Below, one piece after another: positions 1 to 11,249 of a stretch of DNA of 64,000 bases; the first letter of the stretch is position 1, and every line of letters begins with the position of its first letter. The notes beneath the pieces were generated by a model. The model was not told the origin of the DNA and ran no database searches. It was given only the letters and a program-made list of their open reading frames with translations. The DNA is taken from positions 32,902,614-32,966,613 of the forward strand of contig OX411547.1 of the NCBI GenBank assembly GCA_948146395.1, written 5' to 3'. The DNA is from Fragum whitleyi. Taxonomy: Eukaryota; Mollusca; Bivalvia; Cardiida; Cardiidae. The position numbers were made by a program, and so were the translations under genes.

Positions 1-155
1 CAGAACTACCATATCTTTTTATAGCGTCTGGAAAGCTGCTATCCCGCTTAGTGAACCATTCATCGCCTATTCAGGCGTGAGAGACAATTGTCGGAAAGTC
101 AGAAAATTTGTCACCGGCGCCGGCCGGGGTTTGGACCCGAGACCTGACCTTGATA
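1..155 (-). repeat. Degenerate tRNA-headed SINE (SINE-A), cut by window edge
   Basis: Reads as a decayed minus-strand copy of SINE-A (best copy at 38889-39263). Shared landmarks in order are the 'agctgctatcccgc' body segment, a 'gtcggaaag' segment, and a degraded reverse B box near 128-145 ('gtttggacccgagacct'). Confidence 0.45.
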
Positions 156-1720
156 TAGATCCGAGTACCTAAACACACACAAAAAAAACCCTCATATAAC
201 AGGCTATATATCTATATCTCTGACCCGAAATTGTGGCAACGGTTACACTGAAGTGAAGGCCGGGATATCTAGAGAACCCTTATCTTAACTATGATGTGTT
301 AAGTTGCCCTAGTAGCCTGCACTAAGAAAATAATATAGAAAACGGAAGAAGTTTTTTTCCCTAAAATATCACCCCTTCCCACTCCAATGTTTCAAGTCAA
401 TACATCCCCCATCCACCCCGCCCAAATTATGGTTTCTAGTCAATATATTCTGTAGTAACATAGTTAACACCCAGGTTAACCTATTTAGAGCTCTGCAAAA
501 ATGTAACTATCTCTCTTATATTTTGATGGTGAGGCCATCCACATCAGACCGCTATCAAAACGGATGGGGGTACGTTATCGCATGTTTACTACGTTTCGTC
601 ATCCTGGACACAGGGCAGGTGTACAGGGTCAAAGGGAGATAAATCTTCCGTTCCATTATTGATTTTAGGGTTGGAGACGGAAGGTAATTTGTAAACTTCA
701 TTTCTTCTTTTACGGTAGATGCCTTTGCTTTGCAACCAGTTATAATTCTAATAGAAATATTTTTTGTCTCTTTACTGGTAATATCATTGCTAAAATAACA
801 TATAGGTGGTACTGCAGCGTTGACCTCTGTGCTCAACCAGCTGTCAATCTTTAATTGGTTGACCTAATTTCGGATAGTTCAGTACTCGGATAATTCTTTG
901 ATTTACACAAAATGTCATCAATTAACAATGTCTTGCATAATAATGTTTGATTTTCATCAAACTCAAAGAAGTGAATATCACAATTTTCGTTGATTTTATT
1001 ATATCAGTTAAGATTATATCAGATTTCAAGGTTGCTAAATGAATTAAAGCAGAGCATGCACCCTTCAAGAAATATATCTCAAGCAGACGATTTTTGGTGG
1101 ACGTTTACGTTCACCAGTGTTAATACCACGTTTGAACAATCCTGTTAGATGTTAATAGGTTTTCAAAACAGTAGTACTCATTAAGATTCAATTTACTCTT
1201 TTTGAAGAATTGTAACCGTATGACAACTATGCATTTCAAAAATGGAGTGAAACAAGGAGTCTACGTAACTTGTTGCAACCTCAAAAACATCTTTTAAGTG
1301 TGAAATCATATTCAATTCTGAGATCGGGTGAATTTTTTCCTTGCTACTTTTCTGACAGAGTGAGTAATTTGTCCCTTATTTCCCAATGGTCAATGGGAGG
1401 TCACTCATGAAATGAAATTACTGAAATGGCCACCTCCCCTGACACTACTAATGTAAATAAAACAAAGGCAAATTAATGGAAATATCGGTATACACATGAA
1501 TACGGATACAGTCTGAACAGGTAGAGTAAAGCATTCATGCCATGCGAGACAGGTTTATGCAAAGGGGTTTTACTTCACATTTCAACACACGAAAGCCAAA
1601 CTCGAGACGAGTGTCTGCAATTTATTACGCGTTTATAAGAACACTTAACCTTTCTTTTCTTTGAGAATGAAAATCGCGGAACAATCAATTAATATCATTT
1701 TTATAGAATTTTCATCTCCA
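156..1720. other. Non-coding stretch, no recognisable gene
   Basis: No recognisable protein domain, RNA gene or well-defined repeat was seen. A 93-codon open frame on the minus strand (555-836) has no recognisable motif and no convincing splice context. Confidence 0.5.
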
Positions 1721-1724
1721 CTGG

Positions 1725-2715
1725 CCGAAGGCCACTTGGGCTATTGTCATGGCGTTGTGTCCGTCGTCCGTTCGTGCGTCCAGTCGTAAACTTTTTCTTT
1801 AAAAATCTTCTCCTCAGAACCTACTGGATAAATTTCAATCAAACTTCACAGGAATGATCCTAGGGTGATCCTCTTTCAAAGTTGTTCAAGAAATTTAGAT
1901 CCAATGACAAACATGGATTTAATTGGCGTGGCTTATTTCCAAATATTGTTAAAAGTGGGTTTTCTCAGATTCTAATTAATGGATACCAATTAAATTTTAC
2001 GTGAATGATCCTTGAGTGGCCTTTTATCAGTCTATAAAAAATTATTGTGATCGGTTGAAAAATATGTATTTTATGGGCGGAGGTCATTTTTCTATATGTT
2101 ATTTAGTCGAAACTTTGAAAATCATTTTCTCAGAATGTGACTGATGGTTTTCAACCAAATTTCACTCGAATGGTACTTTAGTGATCCTTTATCAGGCTAC
2201 CAGAATTTATTGTGATCGGATGAAAAATAATTATTTAAATGGGCGGAGGTCATTTCTCTATATGTTATTTAGTGGAAACTTTGAAAATCATTTTCTCAGA
2301 ATGTAACTGATGGTTTTCAACCAAATTTCACAGGAATGATCTTTTTGAGTAACCCTTTATAAGTCTACCAAAAATTACTGTGATCGGATGAAAATATGTA
2401 TTTTATTGGCAGAGGTAATTTCTCAATATGTTATTTTGTGTAATCTTTGAAAATCATTTTCTCAGAATTTTATGGGTGGATATCAATCAAACTTCATTGG
2501 TATGATCCTTGGGCGACCCCTTTATCATGTAGCCAAAATTATTGTCATTGGATGAAATATATGGGTTTTTTTTATTAGCGGATGTCTTTTCTGAAAATCA
2601 TTTTCAACATCAGAAGAATCCAAAATATCTAAAAATCTAGTCAAAACTTTTCTTTTTCTTTTACAAGAATTTCAAGCCTGTGGAGCGACCCAAGCCATTC
2701 ATAGCTTTCTAGTTT
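1725..2715 (+). repeat. Core-tandem-repeat element (GGCCGAAGGCC family)
   Basis: Starts with a small hairpin (CTGGCCGAAGGCCA), then a GTCCGTCGTCCG-type block. About five degenerate units of ~170 bp follow, each containing 'tttctcagaat...ggttttcaaccaaa...atgggcggaggtcatttctctatatg'-like text. It ends near 'gcctgtggagcgacccaagcc'. A longer, better copy is at 19113-20968. Confidence 0.6.
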
Positions 2716-3109
2716 AAGCAGATAACACCATAATTTCTAATAATGAGATTACGGAGAACTGATTAGCGTTAAAAATAAGAATAATCACCTAGATCATCTA
2801 ATTGTAATTTCTTTACTTTTATAACAAATGGATCGGAGAATCACTGTTTAAACTACACCGGGAATAATTCCGAAAGTTATCGAAACCTTGTAATTACAGG
2901 ACTTTGTTGACAATCGACGATATATGTTGAGAAACGTATATCTGAAGCAAGATGGGGTCAGGTCATTTTCCTTTTATCGTAATTTTACATGTAAAATTTC
3001 TCTTTTCTCCACAAATTGAGGAATCACTCTAGTATGCCAACAGAAACGTCCACCATCAGTACTTTCAGTGCTTTGATTTTTCTCAGCACGCTATAAAATA
3101 CAGTGTTAA

Positions 3110-3327
3110 CCCTTTCCTGTTTTACAAAATTTTGGACTTGTCCAAATTCAAATGTTTTGCAGTTGAAAATTGAAAGTGGATTTAATTTGAAAAAAAAACC
3201 ATTCAGTAGGGTAGAAAAAAATGTGGAAAAAGAAGAAATTGCTTGTCAGAAGCAATTTCTTCTTTTTTCACAATGTTTTCTCGATCATAAAATCACACGT
3301 AAAAAGCAGGGATTAAACAGCAAAGGG
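3110..3327 (+). mobile_element. piggyBac-like MITE, copy 1
   Basis: 218 bp flanked by TTAA at 3106-3109 and 3328-3331. Terminal inverted repeats begin CCCTTTCCTGTTT on the left and CCCTTTGCTGTTT on the right (reverse complement). The centre holds a long palindrome around GAAATTGCTTGTCAGAAGC. TTAA target duplication and CCCTTT ends are the known signature of piggyBac elements; there is no transposase, so it is non-autonomous. Confidence 0.85.
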
Positions 3328-3409
3328 TTAAGACAGTGGAAATGGTAAGGATAGAAACCATCGTATATTCTAAAATCACCCACTGTGTTAATGACATTGT
3401 TAGAATTAT

Positions 3410-3630
3410 CCCTTTGCTGTTTAATCCCTGCTTTTTACGCGCCAGTAATTTTATGATTGAGAAAACATTGTGAAAAAAGAAGAAATTGCTTCTGACAAGC
3501 AATTTCTTCTTTTTCAACACTCTTTTCTACCCTACTGAATGGTTATTTTTCTAATTAAATCCACTTTAAATTTTTGTCTGCAAAACTTTTGAATTTGGAC
3601 AGTTCCAAAATTTTGTAAAACAGGAAAGAG
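3410..3630 (-). mobile_element. piggyBac-like MITE, copy 2
   Basis: 221 bp, same family as copy 1 but in opposite orientation. The right flank is TTAA (3631-3634) and the left flank is a decayed TTAT (3406-3409). Copies 1 and 2 lie 82 bp apart head-to-head and would form a large hairpin in RNA. Confidence 0.83.
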
Positions 3631-3634
3631 TTAA

Positions 3635-4392
3635 TGTTGAATTGCTGCACCATGATGTCATCAGGCTCTATATGTCCTCTTTATTTTTTTCATCCTCTAA
3701 ATCTGGTGTTCTTCTGATTAAATTTCTTCTTTCAATGCCTGCAGTATGAGGAAGTACTGAGATGTTCATTAAAAATTCATGGTGGTATGACACCAAAATT
3801 CCAATCTCACGATGAATATGCCAACCAAACTGACATTCATAATTGTGATTATTTTTCTAGTTTTATGCCTCCATGAATCAGGTGCCCAATGGGTTTTCAT
3901 TTTGGGGGTACATGTATCCTCTAAGTTTAAAATTGAGGGTACAAAGAAAAATCTAGGGGTACAGCAAACCCTTTACTTTCAGAGTTAAGGGTACACCATA
4001 TAAATTTCATAAAAAATACTCTATATATTAGTAGTTAGAGTAAAACTCATTTAAGGTCCACAAAATCTACAACTGTTTTGCTGTAAAAAGAATCTTAACT
4101 GTGTTCATTAATGGAAACCCTGTGAATTAAAGAAATAACCTTGTAATTCCATATGAATTCATAATTTATCACCATGCAATAAAATAAGATATTGCCAGTT
4201 TGAAACTTTGAATGTTGGTAAATGGTAAGAAGGGATAAAGTCTGAGACAAACCTTTATTTCTCAATTAGAACTCTAAGTTGTGCTACTTGGAAAAACAAT
4301 TCCAAAGAGCACCAAGAACATAGGATTTGTGTTATTATTATGAAAAAAAATTAAAAAAAATCCCAAGTCCAACATACCTCCTCTAAAGTAAT
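3635..4392. other. Non-coding stretch
   Basis: No coding or RNA gene seen between two MITEs. Confidence 0.5.
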
Positions 4393-4396
4393 TTAA

Positions 4397-4617
4397 CCCT
4401 TTGCTGTTTAATCCCTGCTTTTTATGTGCCTGTGATTTTATGATTGTAAAAACATTGTGAAGAAAGAAGAAATTGCTACTGACAAGCAATTTCTTCTTTT
4501 TCCACACTATTTTCTACCCTACTGAATGGTTATTTTTCAAATTAAATCCACTTTTAATTTTGGTCTGCAAAACCTTTAAATTTGGACAGGTCCAAAATTT
4601 TGTAAAACAGGAAAGGG
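4397..4617 (-). mobile_element. piggyBac-like MITE, copy 3
   Basis: 221 bp with perfect TTAA at both sides (4393-4396 and 4618-4621) and CCCTTT termini, in the orientation of copy 2. Confidence 0.85.
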
Positions 4618-4703
4618 TTAAGGTGTACATTGGACTCCTAACACATGAAATTAAGAAGTCGAAGCTCAAAGAAAGAAGTCCTAGTCTCTGTAATGGAATA
4701 ATA

Positions 4704-4754
4704 TTGTGGAAAAGAAGAAATTGCTTGTTACAAGCAATTTCTTCTTTTCCACAA
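4704..4754. repeat. Solo hairpin: centre of the piggyBac-like MITE
   Basis: A perfect palindrome with 25 bp arms and a 1-base centre. Its arms match the central palindrome of the 220 bp MITEs, yet no MITE ends surround it. Confidence 0.75.
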
Positions 4755-4997
4755 GTTTCTGATTACAGTGAAGATAGTTTTCTTTCGAAATTTTCAAAAT
4801 ACTCAATAGCTCTTAATCAACAAGGTACAAATTTATAGCCTAAATGAAATAGTCATTACCTAAAGGAGGGACTCTCAAAATAAAAAAAGAAAAACATTCC
4901 CATATTCAGAAAAAATGGGGGATATTTTACATAATTTATGGATCATACTTTCAATCTATGTTCTAGGGTTATGGAACTAAGGGGACAGTGTCCCCGT

Positions 4998-5426
4998 TAG
5001 TGTTGGGCAATTTGTTTCAAATAACAATCTTTAATCTAATTTTAGTTGGAAGAGTAAATCAACTAATGATCGATTGTACAATCTTTTTCTTAGAAATTAA
5101 CACAGCACTTCAAGTATCATCCTTTGAAGAATAGAATGCGAAAGTTTAGTTAAATCTTCATGACCTAAAGACTCTTTCTGCAGATTTTTATATCAATTTC
5201 ATGACTCAGTGTGAAACAGTTGTTACTGCCTTTAAACAAATAGGCAGTTACAACTGTTTCAAACTGAGTCATCAAACTGATGTCAGTTTCGAAAACAATA
5301 TATAATGGCCTTCATTTATGTGTTAGGAACTAATAAATCAATTATGAAATTTCTTAATTGATTATCGCAAACAGATACCCAAACCAACTTATTATTGATT
5401 ATAATTGATTAATCTGCCCATCACTA
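4998..5426. mobile_element. hAT-like MITE
   Basis: The ends read TAGTGTTGGGCA (4998 on) and, in reverse complement from 5426, TAGTGATGGGCA, which is typical of hAT terminal repeats. The 8 bp flanks match only partly, so the target duplication is decayed or unproven. No transposase. A 72 bp hairpin (5201-5272) is nested within it. Confidence 0.6.
5201..5272. repeat. Palindromic hairpin Hp-70, copy 1
   Basis: Nearly perfect 72 bp palindrome, ATGACTCAGT...ACTGAGTCAT, with inner arms GAAACAGTTG/CAACTGTTTC. The same arms recur at 9137, 9302, 10641, 14380 and 18137. Confidence 0.75.
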
Positions 5427-5632
5427 GTTTCTATGGTCTAAAATAACTTGGGACATCAGCAATATTTTGGGGACAATATTAATAGTGGAAAACTGCAGCC
5501 TTGGCATATCACTATCCATGTCTTGTATTATTTAGCTCAAGGGAGCATTTATTTGAATAAGATAGAAGTATGCAATTCTGCAGGGGTGTGGAAATACACA
5601 TTTTCTCCACTTGTCTCTAGGCAAGTAGAACA

Positions 5633-5960
5633 TGATTTTTATGCCCCCGTATCGAGAGATCGGGGGCATATTGTTTGACTCATGTCCGTCTGTCTGTCTG
5701 TCTGTCAGTCATTCCGTCTGTCTGTCTGTTTGCTGTCTGTCCGTCCGTCTGTCTGAAAACTTAACCTTTGCCTTTTCACCAAAAGTATTTGACATACAAG
5801 GCTCATATTTGGCATGATGATAGATCTCAATGATCGGCATCTGCTGGTACCAAAGTCAAGGTCATGTGACAAGGTCAAGGTCATCTGTCAAGGTCAAACT
5901 TTGAAAAAACTGCTGTTCAGGGGGCATTCGGGTTTCAAGATCAAAGTGAACTTGCCACCC
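5633..5960 (+). repeat. TATGCCCCC-headed element with nuclear-receptor-like half-sites
   Basis: Opens with a hairpin (TATGCCCCCG...CGGGGGCATA, about 5640-5670), then a GTCT-rich stretch. A stretch near 5850-5905 contains CAAGGTCA several times, and the element closes at 'gggggcattcgggttt'. Copies or relatives lie at 12469-13030 and 19030-22288. Confidence 0.65.
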
Positions 5961-6114
5961 CCCACCCCAACCCCAAAAAAGAGAAAGAGAATAGATGAAT
6001 AAAAGAAATTATTGTGTTTTCAGAGAAGAAAATGCTGAATTCCACTCCCCTGAATTCTGAAATCTATTTGACCCTATCATTTCTAGCTCTCATTGTATAT
6101 ATTTACAGATAAAG

Positions 6115-8327
6115 ATGGAAAATCACATGGATACATGGTCAATAGTCCCTACCAGTAATGTCAGAACAATGGACAAACAACAAGGGGATAATCTCTATTT
6201 CAATGGCAACCAGGAGAAATCCTATCTTTCACATGGAATTGAACAGATAGTTGATAATCTTACTAGTTCCAGCAATTCACAGAACTCACAGACCTTACAG
6301 AATCCACAAACCAGCACTAGTATTTATCAACCATATAACCTCAAGGACAGTAACTCTGATTCATTATTTAGTTTTACTGCTGAAAGTTTGAAGGTTAGCT
6401 CCCTTACACTACCAAATATTCCATACTTGGGAACACCAGAGAGACAAACTTATCAGAGGGATATCCAGATTCAACCAGGCAGTATTGAGGCCCTACTTAA
6501 TTATCCATCCACATTCTCAGCTCTGCCAATACCCACAACAAAGGATAATGTTCCTGTGAAGAATTTAAAGTATCCACTGATTGATTCAGGTCTTCAACAC
6601 TCAAACAGTTTCACGACTTTTAATGCCAAAGACACAGGCCTTGCTATGTTGAGTAGCCTTGCACATACAAGGACCCCATTAACTGAACCAGCAGAGCTAA
6701 AGAAAACACACAAACCTTTCAACACTTCTACTGACTTTCAAGGACTTTTGCAACTTCCTAGCAAAGATACAAGAAGGACTTCTACTTTGAATTTAACAGA
6801 GCATGATAACTTACAAACATCAATTTTACCCCAATTACCAAATAAAGCACCCATTATCAATAAAGAAAGACCAAATACCAATAGTATTGGTATTGTTGAG
6901 CCAGCAACCAGATTATTAGATGTTAACAATTTTAATATAAGTTTTGTTGAGAAAAATGACAACCATTCCCTTTATAATGAAAGAGAGGACAATGGTGCAG
7001 GGGAGGTAATCAGTATTACTGTAGAAAATGTTCCATACTCAAATACAGAGAATAACCTGTTGTATTATCCTGAAGCAGATGATGATAAAGCCATACATAT
7101 CACAAATGTTATAGATCATACAAATGTATGTGAAGAAGACAAACATTCTGAAAAATATGTGTACAGCTGTGGTGCTTGTGATCTTATTTATGGAACAATC
7201 TGTAATCTACTTGTACACCTAGGAAGCCATGGATCTTGGAAAAGCTTCTTATTTGATAGAGAAACTAGAACTGTATACCCTAAGTTTGGATGTGTTAATG
7301 TTGAAGTTCAAACGGATGAGTTAATGATTGAGAATAACAGAATGGATTGTGAAGATACTGCTAATGGCTATGTTGAAATGGATCCTATTGATGATTGTCA
7401 ACCTGAGATCAATGAAACCAATACTTTAGAAATCCAAGCTCCAATCATTCCAGTTTGTGATGAAACTGAACCTAGCAGAACAGAATATAAGTTCAGGCTA
7501 GAATCATTTCTGCCAACAGACAATCATGTTGATGATGAAAACATGGACACTGAAAATTCAAATGAATGTAAGGAGACAGATAAGAAAGATCCTGACTTTG
7601 TGTTAGATGATGATGAAGAGAATAATTCTGAATCAGGAGAAGATGACAATAATGCAATCCATCAAGTGAAGAAAACACCAAGAAAACCAGTCACAAGGAA
7701 TAGGGCAAACAATAAAAGAACACAATCAAAAACAGGAGGTGCAAGTTCAGCAATGAAAAAATCAAAATTAGATTGTGATCGTACAAAAGCATCAAAATTA
7801 GGTTCTGAAAGTACAAAAACATCAAAATTAGATTGTGAACGTACAAAAGCATCAAAATTAGGTTCTGAAAGTACAAAAACATCAAAATTAGGTTCAGAGA
7901 GTACAAAAACATCTAAATTAGGTTCTGAAAGTACAAAAACATCAAAATTAGGTTCAGAAGGTAAAGGCAATGTATCAAATAAGAAAATCAAATATATCCG
8001 GGATAAAGAATCACAAAATAAGGAAACAACCAAAAAAGAATTAACTCAATGTTCATTCTGTGAAGAAAAGTTTGAGTTTTCAATAAGATTAAAACGGCAC
8101 TTAGCAAGTGTTCACGGCATAACAAAGACTTTTAAATGCAGAATGTGTCCAGTACAAGTCAAGAGTTTAGAAGAATTAAAGGAACATAGGGAATTGCATA
8201 AAAATCAGGAGTTTAGATGTAATATATGTGATAAGGTGGTATCGTCGGCTGCCAGTCTGCGTGACCACACCAACTTCCACCTGGGAGTTAAACCACATGA
8301 ATGCAAAACTTGTGGTCAATTCTTTAG
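6115..8327 (+). CDS. C2H2 zinc-finger protein, exon 1 (N-terminus and fingers 1-4)
   Basis: The joined protein is about 964 residues with 11 zinc fingers and is probably a nuclear DNA-binding regulator; the orthologue is not recognised. Residues 1-345 are low-complexity, Ser/Thr/Asn-rich and without a known domain. An isolated finger (CGACDLIYGTICNLLVHLGSH) follows. Next comes an acidic block (DPDFVLDDDEENNSESGEDD) and then a tandem decapeptide repeat, SKLGSESTKT-like, seven units from about residue 550 to 616 and encoded by a 30 bp minisatellite. Fingers 2-4 follow, starting at CSFCEEKF, CRMCPVQV and CNICDKVV. The exon ends inside finger 5 at the donor 'ag|gtaagc'; reading on would hit a stop at once. 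The ATG was chosen as the first in frame after the acceptor. This exon could pass for an intronless 738-residue gene, but finger 5 lacks its histidines without exon 2. Confidence 0.9.
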
Positions 8328-8619
8328 GTAAGCAAATTGTTAATTCATTCTTGTATTTGAAAATGAGAATCTTAGTTATTAAGTTACTAAGAAGTCTTAC
8401 AGCTCTTAGAATTCATAAAAACCTACTACATTATCATTAGCAAAGAGCTAACATTAGCTAGAGGCTATCATCGGCTAGGAGAATAGATTCAATTCAAATT
8501 ATATTAAAAGATAGAATAATTTGCTGCCAGTGTATTTTTTACTTAGTCAAGAAAATACATCATCTGATTAAGATCAGGGAACATGACAGATAAGGACAAA
8601 AGTGGTTTCAGTGTAAGAT

Positions 8620-8960
8620 CAATTTCTATTTCATTGAGTGAACTACAAAAGCTATATTTTCACGAGTGGCAAAACCACAAGTGGAATTATAGCTTTTGTT
8701 GATCACTCAATGAAAAATCAATCAATCTTCCTAAAAAAATCCCAGACAATTATTCTGTTCCTTTAATTCAAAAAAGAGACAAAGTATGAAAAATCAAAGA
8801 CAAATTTTCTTAAAGTGCATTATTTTACATGTAATTGCTATGCAAAGTTCATTGTGACGTCGCTTATTTTGCTGACAACAGATTTGGCAAAAAGAACAAA
8901 AGCAGGGTCTAAGCTTTAGATAACCTTTAGATAATTTCACTGGTTAGGCAGTATAGAATA
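8620..8960 (+). repeat. Interspersed repeat R350, copy 1
   Basis: Recognised by shared ordered text with 15770-16100 and 37605-37960. Landmarks are a hairpin with 'cattgagtga/tcactcaatg', 'cagattttcttaaagtg', 'gctatgcaa', 'gaacaaaagcaggg' and 'aatttcactggtt'. No coding potential; class unknown. Confidence 0.65.
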
Positions 8961-9136
8961 AGATCAGCCTGCATACATATCTGATCTTAGCCTACTCTGT
9001 CTACTGTTTACTTACTTATTGTCAGGAAAACTTGAGGCTGACTGGTTGAAATGTCCTCCAAAAAATGGCAGATTGTCAGAAACAATATTTAATTTTAGCA
9101 TGATTGGGGTTAATTGATATTAGGGGTAATTCAACA

Positions 9137-9202
9137 GCTCAGTGCGAAACAGTTGTAACTCCCTATTAACATATAGGGAGTTACGACTGTTTTGTGCTGA
9201 GC
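9137..9202. repeat. Palindromic hairpin Hp-70, copy 2
   Basis: Self-complementary GCTCAGTGCGAAACAGTTG...CAACTGTTTCGCACTGAGC-like unit with a few mismatches, in intron 1. Confidence 0.7.
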
Positions 9203-9301
9203 AATCCATTGTCAAAGACAAGGCCTCCTTTAACTTTTATTTTCTTAAATGGTGTAGTGAGGTAAAAGTTAGACATTTCAGGATGTTGATATATATAGAT
9301 C

Positions 9302-9508
9302 TATAGCACAGCATGTAACAGTTTCTAACTGCCTATCAGGGTTTTCCATTTTGTCACATTATGACCCCCTTTAGACTAGATAGAGAATATTTCTTTGACA
9401 ACTTTGGGGTCATTTAAAAAAAAGGGGGTCCAAATTCAAAGAAACAGGGGTTCATGGAAAACCTTGCTATAAAACATATTGGTAGTTACAAATGTTTCAG
9501 TCTGAGCC
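9302..9508. repeat. Hp-70 hairpin split by an inserted inverted repeat
   Basis: The left arm (AGCACAGCATGTAACAG, about 9305) and right arm (ATGTTTCAGTCTGAG, about 9490) of Hp-70 are separated by ~125 bp. The inserted part begins 'ggttttccat' and ends 'atggaaaacc', so it is an inverted repeat of its own. Confidence 0.55.
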
Positions 9509-9525
9509 GTCGATATTCATTGCAG

Positions 9526-9653
9526 AACAACTGGCCAGCTGAATGTCCATATTCGAGAGAAACATGACAAATCATTTAGCCAAATGTGTGAGTCCTGTGG
9601 GAAGACATATTACAGTCGTAACCAAATGAGGGAACACAGAAAACAGTGTCTAG
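9526..9653 (+). CDS. C2H2 zinc-finger protein, exon 2 (end of finger 5, finger 6)
   Basis: 128 bases, entered in phase 2 after 'cattgcag' and left with one base over at 'g|gtatga'. It completes finger 5 (HECKTCGQFFRTTGQLNVHI then REKH), giving C-x2-C-x12-H-x4-H. It then adds finger 6, CESCGKTYYSRNQMREHRKQC, whose last ligand is cysteine instead of histidine (C2HC). Frame, acceptor and donor all agree with the neighbouring exons. Confidence 0.9.
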
Positions 9654-9663
9654 GTATGATCAT

Positions 9664-9779
9664 AGGGGACAGAATTTACCCCCCCCCCCCCCCTATCACC
9701 ATATAGACCAATAATACAATTATTTATATTCATGTATTATTGGTCTATATGGTGGTAGGGGGGAAAATTCTGACCCCTG
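9664..9779. repeat. Long palindrome with poly-C tract
   Basis: Arms 'ggggacagaatttacccc' and, inverted, 'ggggaaaattctgacccc' enclose inner arms ATATAGACCAATAATACA/TGTATTATTGGTCTATAT. A run of C at about 9681-9693 in the left arm is expanded relative to the G-run in the right arm. It begins 10 bases after the exon 2 donor. Confidence 0.8.
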
Positions 9780-10085
9780 TGGGTATGATTGGTTATACAT
9801 AGTGATGTTGTCAATAAAAAGTTGATGAACCAATCAAACGTTAATTGAAAAAGAGATGACTCATGATCTCCCCATTTTCAACAATGACATTTAGATAGCC
9901 CTCCAACAGTTTGCTGTTTGTTTTGTGACCATGAACAAATATTTTGAATATAAATATTGTTATAATATCTGAGTGTCCTGTGGTTACCAATGTTGAGGTG
10001 CCATTCCAGCGTTCTGCTAATTTGCTATTACTTGTTTCCAAATAGCTAGTGAAGATAACCATTGTTTCTTGTCCTATTCTTCTAT

Positions 10086-10146
10086 GTTATGTTGGTATTC
10101 ATTAGAATTGTCTTGATATAATGATTCTAATGAGTTCCCACAACAT
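10086..10146. repeat. Degenerate copy of the GGTACTCATTGGAATCGTC hairpin
   Basis: 'ggtattcattagaattgtc' and inverted 'gattctaatgagttccc', followed by 'atagggttc', match the perfect hairpin at 39355-39399 and its 3' flank. Confidence 0.5.
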
Positions 10147-10640
10147 AGGGTTCAAATAAATGTTAAATGTGTGATTGTTATCCTTTCCAAGACTTAACAA
10201 AAAAAACCTGCCCATCCCACTGACTTATCAGGTAAAAAATCACAGCTATCCTATAAGTAAACAAAGGTACAGAATAGGTAAAGGTCATAGCTTAAGGTCA
10301 ATTATTGAAAACAGACTTATCTGGAGTCATGTAATTTTTATGTGAGCTCAACAGCAGTTGTCCTATTACAACCACCTAGTTTGATATATACTTTACGTCA
10401 CTAGAAATGTACCACGCCAAATACCCTTTAATCTTTCAAATTGTACCATCTTATGCAATAAACTGAATCGCATATGGTTTTAGGTCTGAATGTGTACTTA
10501 TGGTGCTACTATTGTGTTACTGAGTTGTCTAGAATTAAAAAATGTATTTGAAATGAATTATATATAAAATGATACATGTATATGAAAATTATTAGTGGTA
10601 ACTTACTAGTGATGCTGAGTATGTTATGTGAAAGTTTTAA

Positions 10641-10710
10641 GGGGTCAGTGCAATGCTATTGTAAGTGCCTATGTACTTACAGGCAATTACAATAGTGTTG
10701 CACTGACCCC
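10641..10710. repeat. Palindromic hairpin Hp-70, copy 4
   Basis: 70 bp palindrome GGGGTCAGTGCAATGCTATT...AATAGTGTTGCACTGACCCC with inner arms GTAAGTGCCT...AGGCAATTAC, in intron 2. Confidence 0.75.
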
Positions 10711-10895
10711 TAAATTCGTCATTTGCACATAACAAAATGTCATGGGAAAAATGGACCACACAAATCATGGGAAGTCCAGAGATGTAAAATGAGAGAATAT
10801 GCTGGTTTTAAAAATCTTTTGATAATATCACCTCTATCAGGTGGTGCAATTATCAAGCGATAATCCTCCAAATAATCCATGATAATCAGCTCTAA

Positions 10896-11234
<339 letters not shown>

Positions 11235-11249
11235 TAACTCTAGCTAGAT

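Larger units (their letters stand above)
8328..9525 (+). other. Intron 1 of the zinc-finger gene
   Basis: GT-AG intron with acceptor 'attcattgcag'. It contains one R350 repeat (8620-8960) and two Hp-70 hairpins. No other gene seen. Confidence 0.8.

Noticed and set aside
555..836. 93-codon minus-strand open frame
   Set aside because: No recognisable domain, no repeat of it elsewhere, no convincing splice signals; consistent with chance.
3103..4838. Several 75-121-codon frames with KKKLLVRSNFFFFH-type translations
   Set aside because: They are translations of the piggyBac-like MITE copies and their central palindrome.
7662..8033. Minus-strand frames with repeated LSEPNFDVFV text
   Set aside because: Antisense shadow of the 30 bp minisatellite in the zinc-finger exon.
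6115..8331. An intronless 738-residue zinc-finger gene
   Set aside because: The frame ends exactly at a GTAAGC donor in the middle of a finger, and three downstream exons complete the array in phase.
9664..9779. A microRNA precursor in intron 2
   Set aside because: The stem is longer and more perfect than usual and contains a C-run/G-run. It looks like a young palindromic element; without small RNA data the call is not justified.
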